This document shows, piece by piece, positions 1 to 11,089 of a stretch of 64,000 nt of DNA (position 1 is the stretch's first letter; each line of letters opens with the position of its first letter). This stretch comes from Rachycentron canadum (taxonomy: Eukaryota; Chordata; Actinopteri; Carangiformes; Rachycentridae): NCBI GenBank assembly GCA_038496675.1, contig CM076651.1, forward strand, positions 23,402,873 through 23,466,872, given 5' to 3'. Position numbers and translations under genes: made by a program. The notes below the pieces were generated by a model. It saw only the letters and a program-made list of their open reading frames with translations, was not told the DNA's origin and made no database searches.

Positions 1-1080
1 CTGATGTAATGATGCATTTTTGAAAACTTTGTCGAAATGATGCTGAAAAAATTCAATGGCTTTATTGTTTATGGTGGGACACAGACAGCGGACACCTTGC
101 TACATACAACCCGCTGCTGGACAACACGTTAAAATGTCTTTGAGGAGATGTTTTGTGAAAGAATCACGAAAACGCGTAGACCATGGAGCTCATAAGGAAG
201 CCAACATCATATTAATAACGGTACTTATGGGAACAGGCAACAATATAACAAAACTTTTGAAAACGTATTCTATCCAATGTGACCTAAACTAATTTTCTCA
301 CCACGTTCACTTCTCTTTACCTGAAGTGCAGCATACACAAGTCGTGCAAGTTGTTTTTCTGTAATTGCGCCGCCCGCCATTTTCCAAACACAGCGATTTC
401 TTCTTCTTCTTCTTCTTTAGGGCAGACTAAGCTCGGTTTAGTGCATCGCTCCCTCCTACTGGCGTAATAACGTAATTGCTACTTTAACCCCTTGAGACCT
501 GTATCTTGTGCTGTAGATGTACATTACTCGCTCGTAGCCAAGCAGTGTTATAATTGGAAAATTTGCAATTCCCATTTAAATCCAGTCCCATGAATATATT
601 TTTTCTCCAGCACGGCATCATGTTGAACGCCGGAGCCAATCCCAGCTGATTGAGCAGGGAGTCGTGGGGGCACCTTGGGCAGGTCGCCAGTCTATCACAG
701 GGCTTATTAGCAGTTTTTAGTGTCGCCTATGTGCATGGCTTTGGATTGTTGGGGGAATATTTGCCGCAAGATCATCATCGTTATTTCTTATTTTATCATC
801 AATTTCTTGTTAATCTTATCAATTTTTTCTCCTTTTTTTTGGCTATTTGGTATTTTCTGTTCTTGTTTCAATAACTTATCTTACACCATCCTAGAACAAA
901 TGTGGGGGTGTAATATGGTTTCGTTCTCTTCATATGTTTTACTTATATAATTTTTAAAAAATATTATTTATTACTAAAATCACCTTCATGAAGTTTGAGT
1001 CCTGATCCATACACCCATTCCAGTTGGTGGCGGTTATACACAATTTCGTTGTTCCCCAACCGCACTACACCACGAAGAAG
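1..1080. other. Upstream flank of las1l, no gene
   Basis: I see no coding exon here. The stretch is AT-rich and holds two copies of a dispersed GAAGAAG-tailed repeat, annotated separately. It also holds a repeat scrap near 640-705 with the phrase GGTCGCCAGTCTATCACAGG, which I remember as frequent in fish genomes. Confidence 0.6.
395..470 (-). repeat. Dispersed GAAGAAG-tailed repeat, minus copy
   Basis: Read on the minus strand, this contains CCAGTAGGAGGGAG, then GATGCAC, then a run of GAAGAA triplets. This resembles a widespread vertebrate repeat (CCAGTAGGTGGCGGTAATGC, AACCGCC, GAAGAAGAAG) as I remember it. A second copy lies in the opposite orientation at 1015-1085, just before las1l. Confidence 0.5.
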
Positions 1081-1085
1081 GTGAT
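1015..1085 (+). repeat. Dispersed repeat with CTCF-like core, plus copy
   Basis: Plus-strand partner of the copy at 395-470. It holds CCAGTTGGTGGCGG (1020-1033), then CCCCAACCGCAC and a GAAGAAGG end. The first 14 bases differ from the CTCF consensus CCASYAGRKGGCRS at one position. Its 3' end abuts the presumed las1l promoter. Confidence 0.5.
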
Positions 1086-1105
1086 ACGTCATTTCCGGAG
1101 TGGAT
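1080..1105 (+). promoter_or_regulatory. las1l: Probable las1l proximal promoter
   Basis: About 200 bases before the las1l start there is a CRE-like TACGTCAT (1085-1092) followed directly by an ETS-type TTTCCGGA (1092-1099). Such CRE/ETS pairs are usual in TATA-less housekeeping promoters. The role is inferred from position and motif only. Confidence 0.4.
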
Positions 1106-1157
1106 TCTCTCGGTAACTGAATAAACCGTTGCTCTCGATACCTCTTGACACTGCGAA

Positions 1158-1202
1158 ATATATATATGTGTATATGTATATATACATATATATATATATA
1201 AA
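1158..1202. repeat. AT/GT-rich simple repeat
   Basis: An interrupted TA/TG simple repeat of about 45 bases in the 5' flank or 5' UTR of las1l. Confidence 0.85.
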
Positions 1203-1302
1203 ACTGCTTGTGTCAGGGATTGAAGCGAGTGGGTGTAAAAAGTAATTTCTATGTGTATAAGGTGTTAACGTGAGTCTGCTGTCGGCCTCTTCCGCCATTA
1301 AC

Positions 1303-3027
1303 ATGAAGAAACGGAGCTCAGAGAAAAAACGCCATGTGGTTGCCTGGGTCAACAAAGCTGAGTGGGATCAGGTTCTAGAGTATCTTTACTCCAAGGACTC
1401 CGCTTTACAGAGGTACGCACTGCAGAGGATATCCGCTTGGAAATGCAGGTATGCCAGTAGCTGTCCTGTGGCAGTGGACTGCACGGCGGACCTGGTGCGG
1501 TGTCAGGTGCTGGACCAGTCAGGACAGCTGGACGGAGATGATCTGGTCCTGCTCTATGGAGCGGCTCTGGTGAGGTTTGTAAACCTGATCACAGAGCGAC
1601 ACCAGGGAAGAGTAGCCCGACCACTAAGGCGACTGGCTGGGAACCTGAACATCCCAGAGTGGATTGTAGACCTGAGGCATGATTTCACTCACCGGAAGCT
1701 CCCTGCCTTGAAATGGTGCAGAAAGGGATGCAAGGTGGTTCTGGAGTGGCTCCAGCACGAGTACTGGTCCAGACAGTTGGGAGGAGGGTCAAATGAGGAC
1801 TGGGAGTCACAGTCGGATGGAGAGGATGAGGAGATTGACCTTAAAAGCCAAGAGGACGATCTCATTGCAAGGCAAAAAGAAATGGAAGCCTACAAGAACA
1901 CGCGGGAACTTCTGATTTCTTTTGAAAAGGAGCAGTACCAGGCTTTTGATGGACTTCCTGTAGACAGAGACAAGAGCTTGTGCCCTGCCCCCTTTGCAGA
2001 AATGAGCTGGTTACTTGGTGAGATCAAGCAGTTTGCTTTAGAGTCAAGTAATTTGCTGATCGATGTGTTGTTGGAAGATGGATTTCTGGTTCCTACTGTT
2101 GAGCAACTGGAAACATTAGGCTGTGACACCTCTGCCAGTGCTAGTCCCAGTCCCACTGAGCCCAGACTCCCTCAAACCTTCTTGCGTTTTTGGCTGCCAC
2201 TCCTCAAGATGCTCAACTCACCCGCTTTTGTTCACCTCCTCCTGGAGAAGCTCTTTGTTGAACTGAAGCTGCTCACCAAAGAGCAGAATAGTCACAGGGC
2301 TTTCTACCTTTCTGCTTGGATTTCAGAAGTCATGCTCTGTAACAGCAACAAGTTTGAATACCATTTTGAAACAAAGGGACAGAAGAAGGCCAGAATGAAG
2401 GACAGGATTTTTGTAAACCGCATCCATCTGCGGTGGCAGCAGCTACTCACAGCTTGCCTGGATGCTCCCTGTATCAGCACACCTCACTTGCTCCAGTTAA
2501 TCTTGGATGACATGGAGCATCCACTCCCTCTGGAAACCAGACAAAAGCTGCTCCAACTCTGCTCCATCTACACGCAGACCACACACTCAGAGTTTGAACC
2601 TTCGCCACAGGGGAAACGACAGCCCATATACACACTGGAGAGTCTGCATGAGAAGCTGCAGCATTCACAGCACCACAGCCACCACAGGGCTGACCCAGAG
2701 AGAAGCGAGTCCTCTCAGGAGTACAAGTGGGCGGATGTTCAGGCTGAAAAGACCAAGTTGCTTAGAGGTTCTCCATGGCAGCTGTGTGCTGATAAAGTTT
2801 TGTGGAAGAACTATCCTCTTGGTAAAGTCCCTGGTCAGTCAGATGACCCTTCATCCCTCATGGTGGAAAACTACTCAATGATGACTGTCTTTGACCAACC
2901 GGTGGATTTGGAGAGCAACACAACACACAGTGCCCCAGGAGTCTCTGCTCCAGTGAGAACAGCTGAAGGCCTTCTTTGGAACCACAGTGACATTACCAAG
3001 CTGAAGTCTGGACTACAACTTTTTTGA
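1303..3027 (+). CDS. las1l: LAS1-like ribosome biogenesis endoribonuclease
   Basis: LAS1L is the HEPN endoribonuclease that, with the polynucleotide kinase NOL9 (Grc3), cuts ITS2 in pre-rRNA during 60S maturation in the nucleolus. The N-terminal domain (about residues 10-170) follows human LAS1L: VVAWVNKAEWDQV, LQRYALQRI, ADLVRC, LYGAALVRFVNLI, NIPEWIVDLRH. The HEPN catalytic motif RHDFTH lies at residues 125-130. The C-terminal half keeps DDGFLVPT, CSIYTQ, GSPWQL and VENY, and ends GLQLF exactly as in human. Translation is taken from the ATG at 1303; the open frame extends 11 codons upstream to a GTG. Length is 574 residues against about 734 in human, mainly because the acidic Glu-rich insert is short. 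The whole protein lies in one exon, whereas the human gene has many introns. Identity is secure. Confidence 0.95.
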   Translation: MKKRSSEKKRHVVAWVNKAEWDQVLEYLYSKDSALQRYALQRISAWKCRYASSCPVAVDCTADLVRCQVLDQSGQLDGDDLVLLYGAALVRFVNLITERHQGRVARPLRRLAGNLNIPEWIVDLRHDFTHRKLPALKWCRKGCKVVLEWLQHEYWSRQLGGGSNEDWESQSDGEDEEIDLKSQEDDLIARQKEMEAYKNTRELLISFEKEQYQAFDGLPVDRDKSLCPAPFAEMSWLLGEIKQFALESSNLLIDVLLEDGFLVPTVEQLETLGCDTSASASPSPTEPRLPQTFLRFWLPLLKMLNSPAFVHLLLEKLFVELKLLTKEQNSHRAFYLSAWISEVMLCNSNKFEYHFETKGQKKARMKDRIFVNRIHLRWQQLLTACLDAPCISTPHLLQLILDDMEHPLPLETRQKLLQLCSIYTQTTHSEFEPSPQGKRQPIYTLESLHEKLQHSQHHSHHRADPERSESSQEYKWADVQAEKTKLLRGSPWQLCADKVLWKNYPLGKVPGQSDDPSSLMVENYSMMTVFDQPVDLESNTTHSAPGVSAPVRTAEGLLWNHSDITKLKSGLQLF

Positions 3028-3037
3028 GACATGTTGT

Positions 3038-3043
3038 AATAAA
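3038..3043 (+). terminator. las1l: las1l polyadenylation signal
   Basis: AATAAA lies 11 bases after the las1l stop codon, implying a very short 3' UTR. No genomic poly-A tract follows, so there is no fresh retrocopy signature. Confidence 0.7.
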
Positions 3044-4440
3044 GGGAAATACCCATAGTTGGACTTGTGCTGTCTGTTGTTTTGACCCTTCAACAAAACA
3101 AACAAATTGTTTGATACATTACGATTACAACACTCATCAGTTTATTGTGGGATTACATGGATATGTAAAGCAGTTGCTTTACTGATTTAGCCAGGCAACA
3201 GACAAAAAACTTTTATCTGAGTGATCTATAAAGCATGAATGCCAAACATTCATGGTTGTAGCTTTACCAGCTTCTTGTGAGGATTTGCTTTTTTTTTCGT
3301 TATATAATTTAGGAATACAGCAAATTATTATTTGTACTGAAATTTAACACTGATTTTCTTAATGGTGAAAATTTATCATTATATCAAAGTTATCATTTCC
3401 CAGAGCATAAGGTGACATCTTCAGCACACTTCAGCAATCCAAAAATACCCAAACTTCTAACATGTTATAGACAAAAAGATTCATCGGCAGATTGTTCTTG
3501 AAAATAACTGTTATTTGCAACCCCAGTGTAAAGCATTTACAAAAATATTTGTTGTATACAGTTTCTACAATATTTTTAATACGTGGCTAAGACAAAAGCT
3601 AAACAAGTGCAGATATTTAACATGTTTTTTGGAACATCATTTAGTGCGCTTGGTAAAGCAAGAATGTGATATAATTGGGATATGATTAATTCACTACAGC
3701 GCAGTGAGATTTTCTTCTCTTAAACATGCCATGCAAGTGAACTTTCCGTGTTAATACATTTGTTGGTTTTTGTGTAGATACATTTCATTTAAAAGTCCTG
3801 TGGAAGGGGATGCTGTAAGCACTGGGTGTTTTTTTTTCTTCTTTTGTGTGCTTGTGTTCAATAAAAACTTTTCTATACTGATGGAATGTGAGTTCTTTTA
3901 CACTGTAGGGTTGATGGAGCTGAGGTCCAGCATCCTGGCTTGGAAAGGATGTCTAATGTGCAGCATTAGCAGCCACATTGTTTATGCCTGCAGTGAGACT
4001 GAAAGCACCACTGAATCTGCTTACATACCCTGTGATGTAATGGATTCACAATTTAAGAAGTCTTGTAAATGGTTAAAGAGAAAACACTGACAGCGTTAAC
4101 TCTATCTATATATATGTCAAAATATAGCAACATTAGAGCAAGGTAGTAATTTGCAAATTAAATAAAAAAACAAACCAAGAAGCACAATTCAAGATATTGT
4201 TCTCATATCTACTTGGTGACCTGAAAAATGGAAACATTATATAAAATTATATAAAATATAATCCAATGCACCACAATAATCATGTGATAAACACAGTTTT
4301 TATGTTTCTTATTTATTGTGATTTCTTTTTATTCTATGTATTTCTTTTCTTTTCAGTCTGTGTCAGTGGTGTTTATTTACTCTGGTAATTTCCAAGGCGT
4401 GAGGTTATATCACTGCGCTACGTTGAAGTTCTTGTCTACC
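3044..4440. other. Intergenic, las1l to crebzf
   Basis: AT-rich spacer of about 1.4 kb without a recognisable exon. An open frame at 3770-4090 has biased, low-complexity composition and matches nothing I know. No RNA gene or repeat family is recognised. Confidence 0.6.
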
Positions 4441-4475
4441 AAGCACCCTCAGTTGAACTTTTATTTTGAAGAGGT

Positions 4476-4492
4476 CCTTCCGGAAGTGACTT
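4476..4492 (+). promoter_or_regulatory. crebzf: Probable crebzf core promoter with ETS site
   Basis: CCGGAAGTGA (4480-4489) is a strong ETS/GABP consensus. It lies about 155 bases before the first splice donor of crebzf. No TATA box is seen. Transcription probably starts shortly downstream. Confidence 0.5.
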
Positions 4493-4499
4493 AGCAGGT

Positions 4500-4644
4500 C
4501 GACGTTGGTCTGCAGTTAAAGCGCGTTTTTGTCCTCTTACCTTCGAGCTCTGACCTACTGAGAACTCATCCACTGACAAGCATCGTCTCTTCCAGGGATT
4601 CAATTCGTGTAGCTTCTTGTTGCACTTATTCTCCAAAGAGCACT
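4500..4644 (+). other. crebzf: Probable crebzf noncoding exon 1
   Basis: The stretch lies between the ETS site and a consensus donor GTAAGT at 4645-4650, and contains no ATG. It pairs naturally with the acceptor TCTCCACAG ending at 5559. The 5' limit is a guess. Confidence 0.5.
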
Positions 4645-5559
4645 GTAAGTTTTTTGTCGAACAAGTGCCGTAAAAAGATCCTGCGTCACGCACAAGCCCC
4701 GTGAACATCAATGCCTCATGGCTTCTTAGCTTCAGATGACGTTAGTGAAAATTGTTTGTGCACCTGTCGGTTACACAGTAGTACATGTTGACTTTTTGTT
4801 CTAATGCAACATTACATCGAGTAGGGTGACTTGATCTAATTTTAGCCACGTTTAAGTAACGTTTACTGTACGTTAGAGTAAGTATGCTACTTGTACAGGC
4901 AAGGCCTTGTTAAGCTAACGCTTATGTTAAGACGTTAAACGTTAAAAAAAATCAACGGCTTTCGTTCTTTGTAGATTGGACTAATGAACCGCAAAGAATA
5001 GTAACAGTGAGAAACCTCGTTTAATGTGAACAACATATAACGGGAGAAATAGAGGATGCACCAAAATGTATCAGTGCTAATGCTATTGGGCCTAGCTTAA
5101 GTAACGGGCAGTTGCGTTGCGAGTACGTTAAGCCAACACACCTGATATTTCAGCGCCTGTTAGAAAATGGAGTCTGTCAGGAGCAAAGTATACATTATAT
5201 ATAAGTATATGAAAAAGTTATTTAAAATTATTGTTACTTTGATTAATTAAATCATTTGTGAGTGGGACGATTAAATGGGTTACCGAGTACATAGGTCATA
5301 ATTTGACAGAACCTGATTGCGTTACTGTTAGAGTTGGTAACATCACAATCATTAAATGTCAGGGATGATAAATGTTATTATAATTTATCACAGTCATAAG
5401 GTTTCTTGCTTTGTCTATTTTCTGAAATGGAGAAAAGAAAATCTTGGGTTTGACAGCCTTTATTGTCCCACACTAGCCAAAGTTGAAATGTTCCTTTGAT
5501 CTGTACTAGTTCATAGCTGCATTGTTACGCACTAACAGTCTATTTCTTGGTCTCCACAG
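4645..5559 (+). other. crebzf: crebzf 5' UTR intron
   Basis: Intron of 915 bases from GTAAGT to TCTCCACAG. It is AT-rich, and I see no repeat or coding content in it. Both splice sites fit the consensus well, but transcript evidence is absent. Confidence 0.55.
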
Positions 5560-5616
5560 GTGAGAAATAAAGACATCATCTGGACAGTGTGCTTGTGGTC
5601 CCACTGCCAAGTCACA

Positions 5617-6384
5617 ATGATAACCAGAAGAAGAGGCCGCATAATCAACAACATTGAGCCACTTGAGGTTGAAGTGGTGGATGCAGTGGAAACTGTAGAG
5701 TATCTGCCAAGTCCGTCTGTGGAGTTCCCAGCTGACAGTATTGATGCCAGTGGAATAGAGCTAGATGACCTGCTTGGAATTGAAGATTTAAAATGGACAC
5801 TTGAAAGAGATTCCCCCCTCTTCGATATGGAGTTGTCTGATCTTGGTGTGTACTGTGCCAAGGATAGAGATTCTGGGATTGAAGCTTCAACAGCCTCATC
5901 TCCAGAGAGAATGTCATTGAAGATCAAGGACAGGCAAAACCAATCAAGCAATGTGATCAATAAAAACGCCATTGCTGCCAGATTGAACCGACTCAAGAAG
6001 AAAGAATATGTTAACGGCCTAGAGAAGAAAGTTGGCATCCTGTCAACAGAAAACAGTGCGCTTAAAGAGGAAAATTCTCAGCTGACCAAGAGAGTGAAAG
6101 AACTGGAAGATGAGACCAGGTACCTGAGAGCTGTGCTGGCCAATGAGAGCATGTTAGCCCAGCTCTTGTCCAGGCTGAGCGGTGTGAATGGGATGAAATT
6201 ATCTTCCTCGCTTTTCCAGGGGCCCGACCCAAATGACCACGACTATGCCTTACCCAGGAAGCGTGTGAAAGTGGAGGAGAAAGAGACATCTGGTGGTGTG
6301 TGTCTGCATGTGGACAAGAACCACGTCTCAGTGGAGTTCTGCACTAAATGTGCAGAGAGTGCAAGCACATCGCTCACAATGTAG
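5617..6384 (+). CDS. crebzf: CREB/ATF bZIP transcription factor (Zhangfei)
   Basis: CREBZF is a nuclear bZIP cofactor that binds HCF-1 and modulates stress and metabolic transcription; it lacks a canonical DNA-contact Asn in the basic region. The 255-residue product has an acidic N-terminus (residues 15-85), a Ser-rich linker, the basic region NKNAIAARLNRLKKKEYV at 115-132 and a leucine zipper to about 180. The family-specific block RYLRAVLANES (168-178) and LLSRLSGVNG (183-192) follows. The HCF-1-binding motif DHDY is at 207-210, followed by ALP as in human. The tail GGVCLHVDKNHVSVEFC (226-242) is close to the human tail. The ATG at 5617 is the first in the predicted spliced mRNA. The coding part is one exon, as in mammals. 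Confidence 0.95.
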   Translation: MITRRRGRIINNIEPLEVEVVDAVETVEYLPSPSVEFPADSIDASGIELDDLLGIEDLKWTLERDSPLFDMELSDLGVYCAKDRDSGIEASTASSPERMSLKIKDRQNQSSNVINKNAIAARLNRLKKKEYVNGLEKKVGILSTENSALKEENSQLTKRVKELEDETRYLRAVLANESMLAQLLSRLSGVNGMKLSSSLFQGPDPNDHDYALPRKRVKVEEKETSGGVCLHVDKNHVSVEFCTKCAESASTSLTM

Positions 6385-7420
6385 GGTCAAGTACTTATCT
6401 CTGTTTTCAGATATTGAGACTGACTCAGTGTACTGAACTTCTTGAGGGTGGATGAACACTGTTGAGTTTAAGATTATCTAAAAACTGCTGAATGTGCATG
6501 TGTTTTGTGTGATGATGGATTGAGTACACGTTACTGCTAAACCTTGTTGACAGTTTCTTCTAGGTAATGGTTGATCCTCCATGCGGGATGAGTGGCTTTC
6601 TGAACACCTTTACCTACTTGACTCCATGGTAAGGCTCAGACAAGAAAAGACTTTGTTTTTCCACAGGCATGAAGCATTCAGCAGCAAACTTAGTACTTCT
6701 GTTTTTAGACAGTTCTTGTTCCAAGCTAGTGGATGATGAGTCTTTCTATCATTTCTTTTGTTAATGGTTTGTTATAGGAAATGATTTTATTTTAGTTAAC
6801 ATGTAACTAAGAGTTAAATCAAAGAATCCTGAACGCTAAGATGTTAAGGTGAAGGTCCACAAAGAGATTTTGAATTGGCTGTCGAATTGGAACAAAATAA
6901 TTGATGGAAAAAGATAAGTGGTCATAGTTAATTTTGATAAGAACTGATTTCTTTGTGAACCTACACCACTGTACAAAAGAATACTTTCATTTAGCGCCAC
7001 CTATTTTTCTTTATGCTAAAGTGGAATCTGCTGGTGGAAGGCGAAGAGACTGGACAAGCTGCTGCAACATGGCCTGGTATTTTTTTAAAGGTAGTATCGG
7101 TAACAAATGGTATATGTGACTCCATTTTTACCAAAACTCAACAACATCTTTAGGTATGGGCAGTGTAGCTCAAGCAGCATTTTTAGGGAAGGGGCTGACT
7201 ACAGCTGCTTCATTACTTGGAGCAATGCTACCAGAGGCTTAAGTCTCAGGATTATGTCTAGTATATATTTACATGTATACAGTAAATACATCCTTACTGA
7301 TCTGCTTTAAGTGATGGAATTTCTCATTTTGATCAAGTGTAATAAAATGTAAATGTGTATATAACTTTGAATACATTGTTTGAACTAAATGATTTTTGAG
7401 AAATGTTGGACAAATAAACC
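6385..7420 (+). other. crebzf: crebzf 3' UTR
   Basis: AT-rich sequence following the stop, with no recognised gene on either strand. It is taken as 3' UTR up to one of two polyadenylation signals, AATAAA at 7341-7346 or 7413-7418. Confidence 0.55.
7341..7346 (+). terminator. crebzf: crebzf polyadenylation signal, with a second at 7413
   Basis: AATAAA at 7341-7346 and again at 7413-7418. Either would give a 3' UTR of about 1 kb. Confidence 0.5.
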
Positions 7421-9696
7421 ATATTTTCATTAAGTTTGAGTTACAAATATCAGCTCTGTGTCTTGCTCTGTACTGTCGATATTAATGCATCTCTCTTTCT
7501 CTTTCTGAACAGCAAAGCTCTCTGCCGATAAACGTCTTACTTTTCCTGATCATTTGGGTCAAGTCTGGTAAAGGTTGTCAAAACAAATGACCAAGACCTC
7601 ATTTGATGGAAGTACAAATCCCGCAATATGAAAACGCCCACAGAGATTAACTGAACAGCCTGTGTTTTAGTCCATTTACTTCAAATCAAGTGCATTATAC
7701 CCACTCGTTGATATAAATCAAAGTTGGGAGCTGGTGATCCTTGGTTTGGATCAAGTGAAGCCTTGATGACATGTTTTCACTACCTCGCAGCAGGGGATCA
7801 CAGCCCCCACTGAGCTGGTCCTGCTTGGTAGCAGGGCTACCTGTGGCCAGACTGATGGTCTCACCTGCATCCTTTGTTTGCAACTCTGTTTGTGCATCAG
7901 TGATCAGAAATGGAGGTCAGGTGCCACCTTACCACCTTTTTAGTTTTAAAACACATCTATGCCTGACATTACTCAGGAATTTGGAAACACACCTGACCCC
8001 GTTTAAGTTTGAAAACTCCAGGGTTGTGATATATCCTGGGCAGACAGAAATGGAGAACTGTGTCAGTCACAGCTGCTTCCTGAAAGGGTCTTATCACTTG
8101 TGGTGAAAGCAACAAGGATAATGAAATACAAGCATTACTGACCTGGTTGGTTTGAGCACTTAAATTAATACACGCTACTTAAGTCTTTACCCCTCATCTG
8201 TATTTTCTACAGCTAACCCACCACAGCGTAGATGGTCTGCTACCAGTTTACAGTGGCTTGGGGATGTCCAGTGTACGTGAATGGGCATGTGATATACTTA
8301 AGGTGTAGATGAAGATAATAAAAATTGGGTGGACATCATTGCCGTAAAACAGTTTTTAAAATTGAAACAGTGTGGACGTAGCCTTGGTTTCTAAAAGTTT
8401 ATCTTCACCTCTGGATTCAGACATTAAGGTATCAGCTTTATTTTACTGTGTTAATGTCAAGTACTGCTAAAGCTGCTGTCACGGCTTCAGATTACATTTA
8501 TATGAAAAATATAAAACTTACAGTTCAGCACTAACTTCATTAGTGGTGCTACTGAAACCAGTCTAATCAACCATTAGGCCAGTTTCACTAATTGTGCTGT
8601 CGATGAAGAGCTACAGGTGAAAGCTCTAATAGTAACCTGACTCTGTGTAGTGTGACAGAACTGTATAGCATATGTAGTGAATGTTGTGGCTCTTTGTTGT
8701 TGATTTGCTTTCCTGTTAACAGTTAGCTGAGCAAATGTCCAATCTTATGTCAGCAAGGCTAAACTTTGGTCCCCAAAGGAAATAAATTACTAACATGTTT
8801 ATCTCTAGTTGTTCAACCCAAATGTAAAAATAGTTTGTAATGCACAGTGACTTATTGGAGTCTGATCACCACAATGTTGCCAGATAAGCAAAATAACACA
8901 ACCACAACCTGAGTGGAACATTAAAAGAAGCAGCTTAGTATAAAAAAGAAGGTGTTCATTCTCTTCTGTGCTTGAAGCTGCACAAACATTTTGTCTTAAA
9001 ACCACAATAATGTGGTGTAGCGTAAAAGCTGCTTTTGACTGTATATTTAAAAAGGTTTAGAGTCTCAGAATTGATTCCTGTACAGCTTTGAAAAAACTCA
9101 TTCTAGAAATATATATTTTAACTGTTTAAGTGAGTTGACAGCCACAGTGTAATGTGTGTTTGACTTGAAGTACATGGGCTGAAACCTCATCAACAGCATG
9201 ATTGAAAAACGGCGACACAATCTTTCTTTTTTTTTTAGGTTGGTTGGATTTTTTTATAATTACCATGGTCACATCAAGCCACTGAATAAATAGTAAACTG
9301 CTGAGTAGCTATTGAGTTGACATTAACTGACATTGAGATAGATATATATAATTTTTTTTTGTGTGTGTGTACAAATTTTTCTGCGGAGTGAAGGTGTCAA
9401 GAGCTGATAAGGAACCACAAACTTCATGTGTCATTGATTCACAATGAGTCCAAAATATAAACTCTTAATATGATCCTTAAATACCAGTGTAGTCAGTGTA
9501 ATTACAAAATACATGTTGGACTTAAAAAGATCATATATGCAACAATGAGCCAAAACATAATGACCAATTAAAGATGAAGGATTGACTGCAGTGGTGATCA
9601 TCTACTGCCAGTAACCATGAATCAGCACATTGTTAATGTAAAGTGGCAACAAAGGTTGTCCTGTCGGGTCTAAATGGAGAACAACCCGTTTGCATA

Positions 9697-9735
9697 ATTT
9701 CCACCCATCAAACTATAAGTTTGATGGGTGGAAAT
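9697..9735. repeat. Perfect 18-bp hairpin, 3-base loop
   Basis: ATTTCCACCCATCAAACT at 9697-9714 is followed by ATA and then its exact reverse complement at 9718-9735. No mismatch occurs in 18 pairs. The stem is too short and its loop too tight for a normal microRNA precursor. It may be a palindrome created by a transposition or repair event. Confidence 0.9.
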
Positions 9736-9949
9736 GATGGTTGTGCAGGAAAAATGTCAACGCAGTGCCTTGCACCCTGCTGTGTTCGGGGGCTGTACAC
9801 TGCACAGTGTCCTCTCAGGCCATAGTGGGCTATAGGATGAAGTAAATTAATAGACTTTGGCTCGGATGAATAATAGAAACCAGCAGACATTTTGACATGT
9901 CGCAGTGGGAAATGAATGATGGCTGAATTCCATTTAAATTCAAATATAT

Positions 9950-10310
9950 TTTATTTATATAGCGCCAAATCATAAAGTTACCTCAAGGCACTTTACATAT
10001 AGAGCAAGTCTAGAACAAACTCTATAAAATTATTTAAAGGGCAGAAACATTGAGCAGAACCAGAATCAGTCGTCCCAGAGTGTAAGAGTATTAATGATGA
10101 CAATGACTGATACTAATAATAAATAAATAGTAATAACTAGTAAATAACAGCTGTAAGTTACAATAATAGAGCAAGCAATACTAGTAGCATAACTAATAAT
10201 AATTATTGCAGCAGCAGGTGCTGAGCAGGAACATGGGTGCCTTGGAGATTTTGTACCTGCAGGACAGGGAGAGAGAGGACAGAAGAGAAAAACATTTAAT
10301 GTTGATTTCA
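9950..10310 (+). repeat. Fish dispersed repeat with TTTATATAGCGCC head
   Basis: Begins TTTATTTATATAGCGCCAAA, continues through CTCAAGGCACTTTACA, and later has GCAGCAGGTGCTGAGCAGGA. I remember this arrangement as a common interspersed repeat in teleosts. A related shorter copy is at 35812-35905. The class (SINE or LINE tail) is uncertain. Confidence 0.6.
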
Positions 10311-11089
10311 GTCCTGAGGATGCATGAAGCTAGATTTATGATTAAAACTGTAAACCCACAAATCCATAAATATGCAGATGCATTCTTTTTGTCAGTGTAA
10401 TAAAGGCTTTGTGTTACCGCAGCTCCTTGTAGAGGCACGATCCAGGCAGAAGCACCACCTATTGCACGATGTGTCTGAGTGAAAGTGACAAAGGTCATTT
10501 CATCAAAGATCCAGTTACACAAGAAAAGAAAGAAAGAAATGAGTTAGTGTTATCCATCCACCAACACTGATTCATTGGTCAGAATGAATGCACACCTTTT
10601 AAAGGTGGTGCTGTCCATCTACCTGACCAACGCCCTGTCTGTTGAGGGATGTTTGGAAGACGTCAACATGTTTTGTGTAAATGGGAATCAGCTCTGTTTT
10701 CATGCAACCTGATGGTCACATTGAAGGACGTTTTAACAGGAGACCAGAAATAACGATTAATGTAGTTCATATGAACTGTATCAGTGGGAGTGACATTTTT
10801 TTAAGATCTGTGACTTACAGCCTCTAAGGAAAAACTCTATTCTCTTACAATTTTCACATTCTAAAGAAGTGTATCCTAAGTGTAACATCCTAAGATTTAC
10901 ACCCACACAAATACACTCCAAATCACTCTTACTCCTGGTACAGGTTTTCCCCAGGTTTTCACATTTTTATTTTTACTGGAAAAGCTCAAGATTTTGTTTC
11001 AAATGATCCAACTAGAATCAGAATACTTTATTAATCCACTAATCTGCTTCCCTCAGTCACAAATCACTCAGTCACTCAGTCACAAATGT

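Noticed and set aside
3770..4090. 106-residue open frame between las1l and crebzf
   Set aside because: Contains a phenylalanine/cysteine run from a poly-T stretch and no recognisable domain; no splice or promoter context.
9697..9735. microRNA gene
   Set aside because: The arm is 18 bp, perfectly paired with a 3-base loop, and flanking sequence does not extend the stem.
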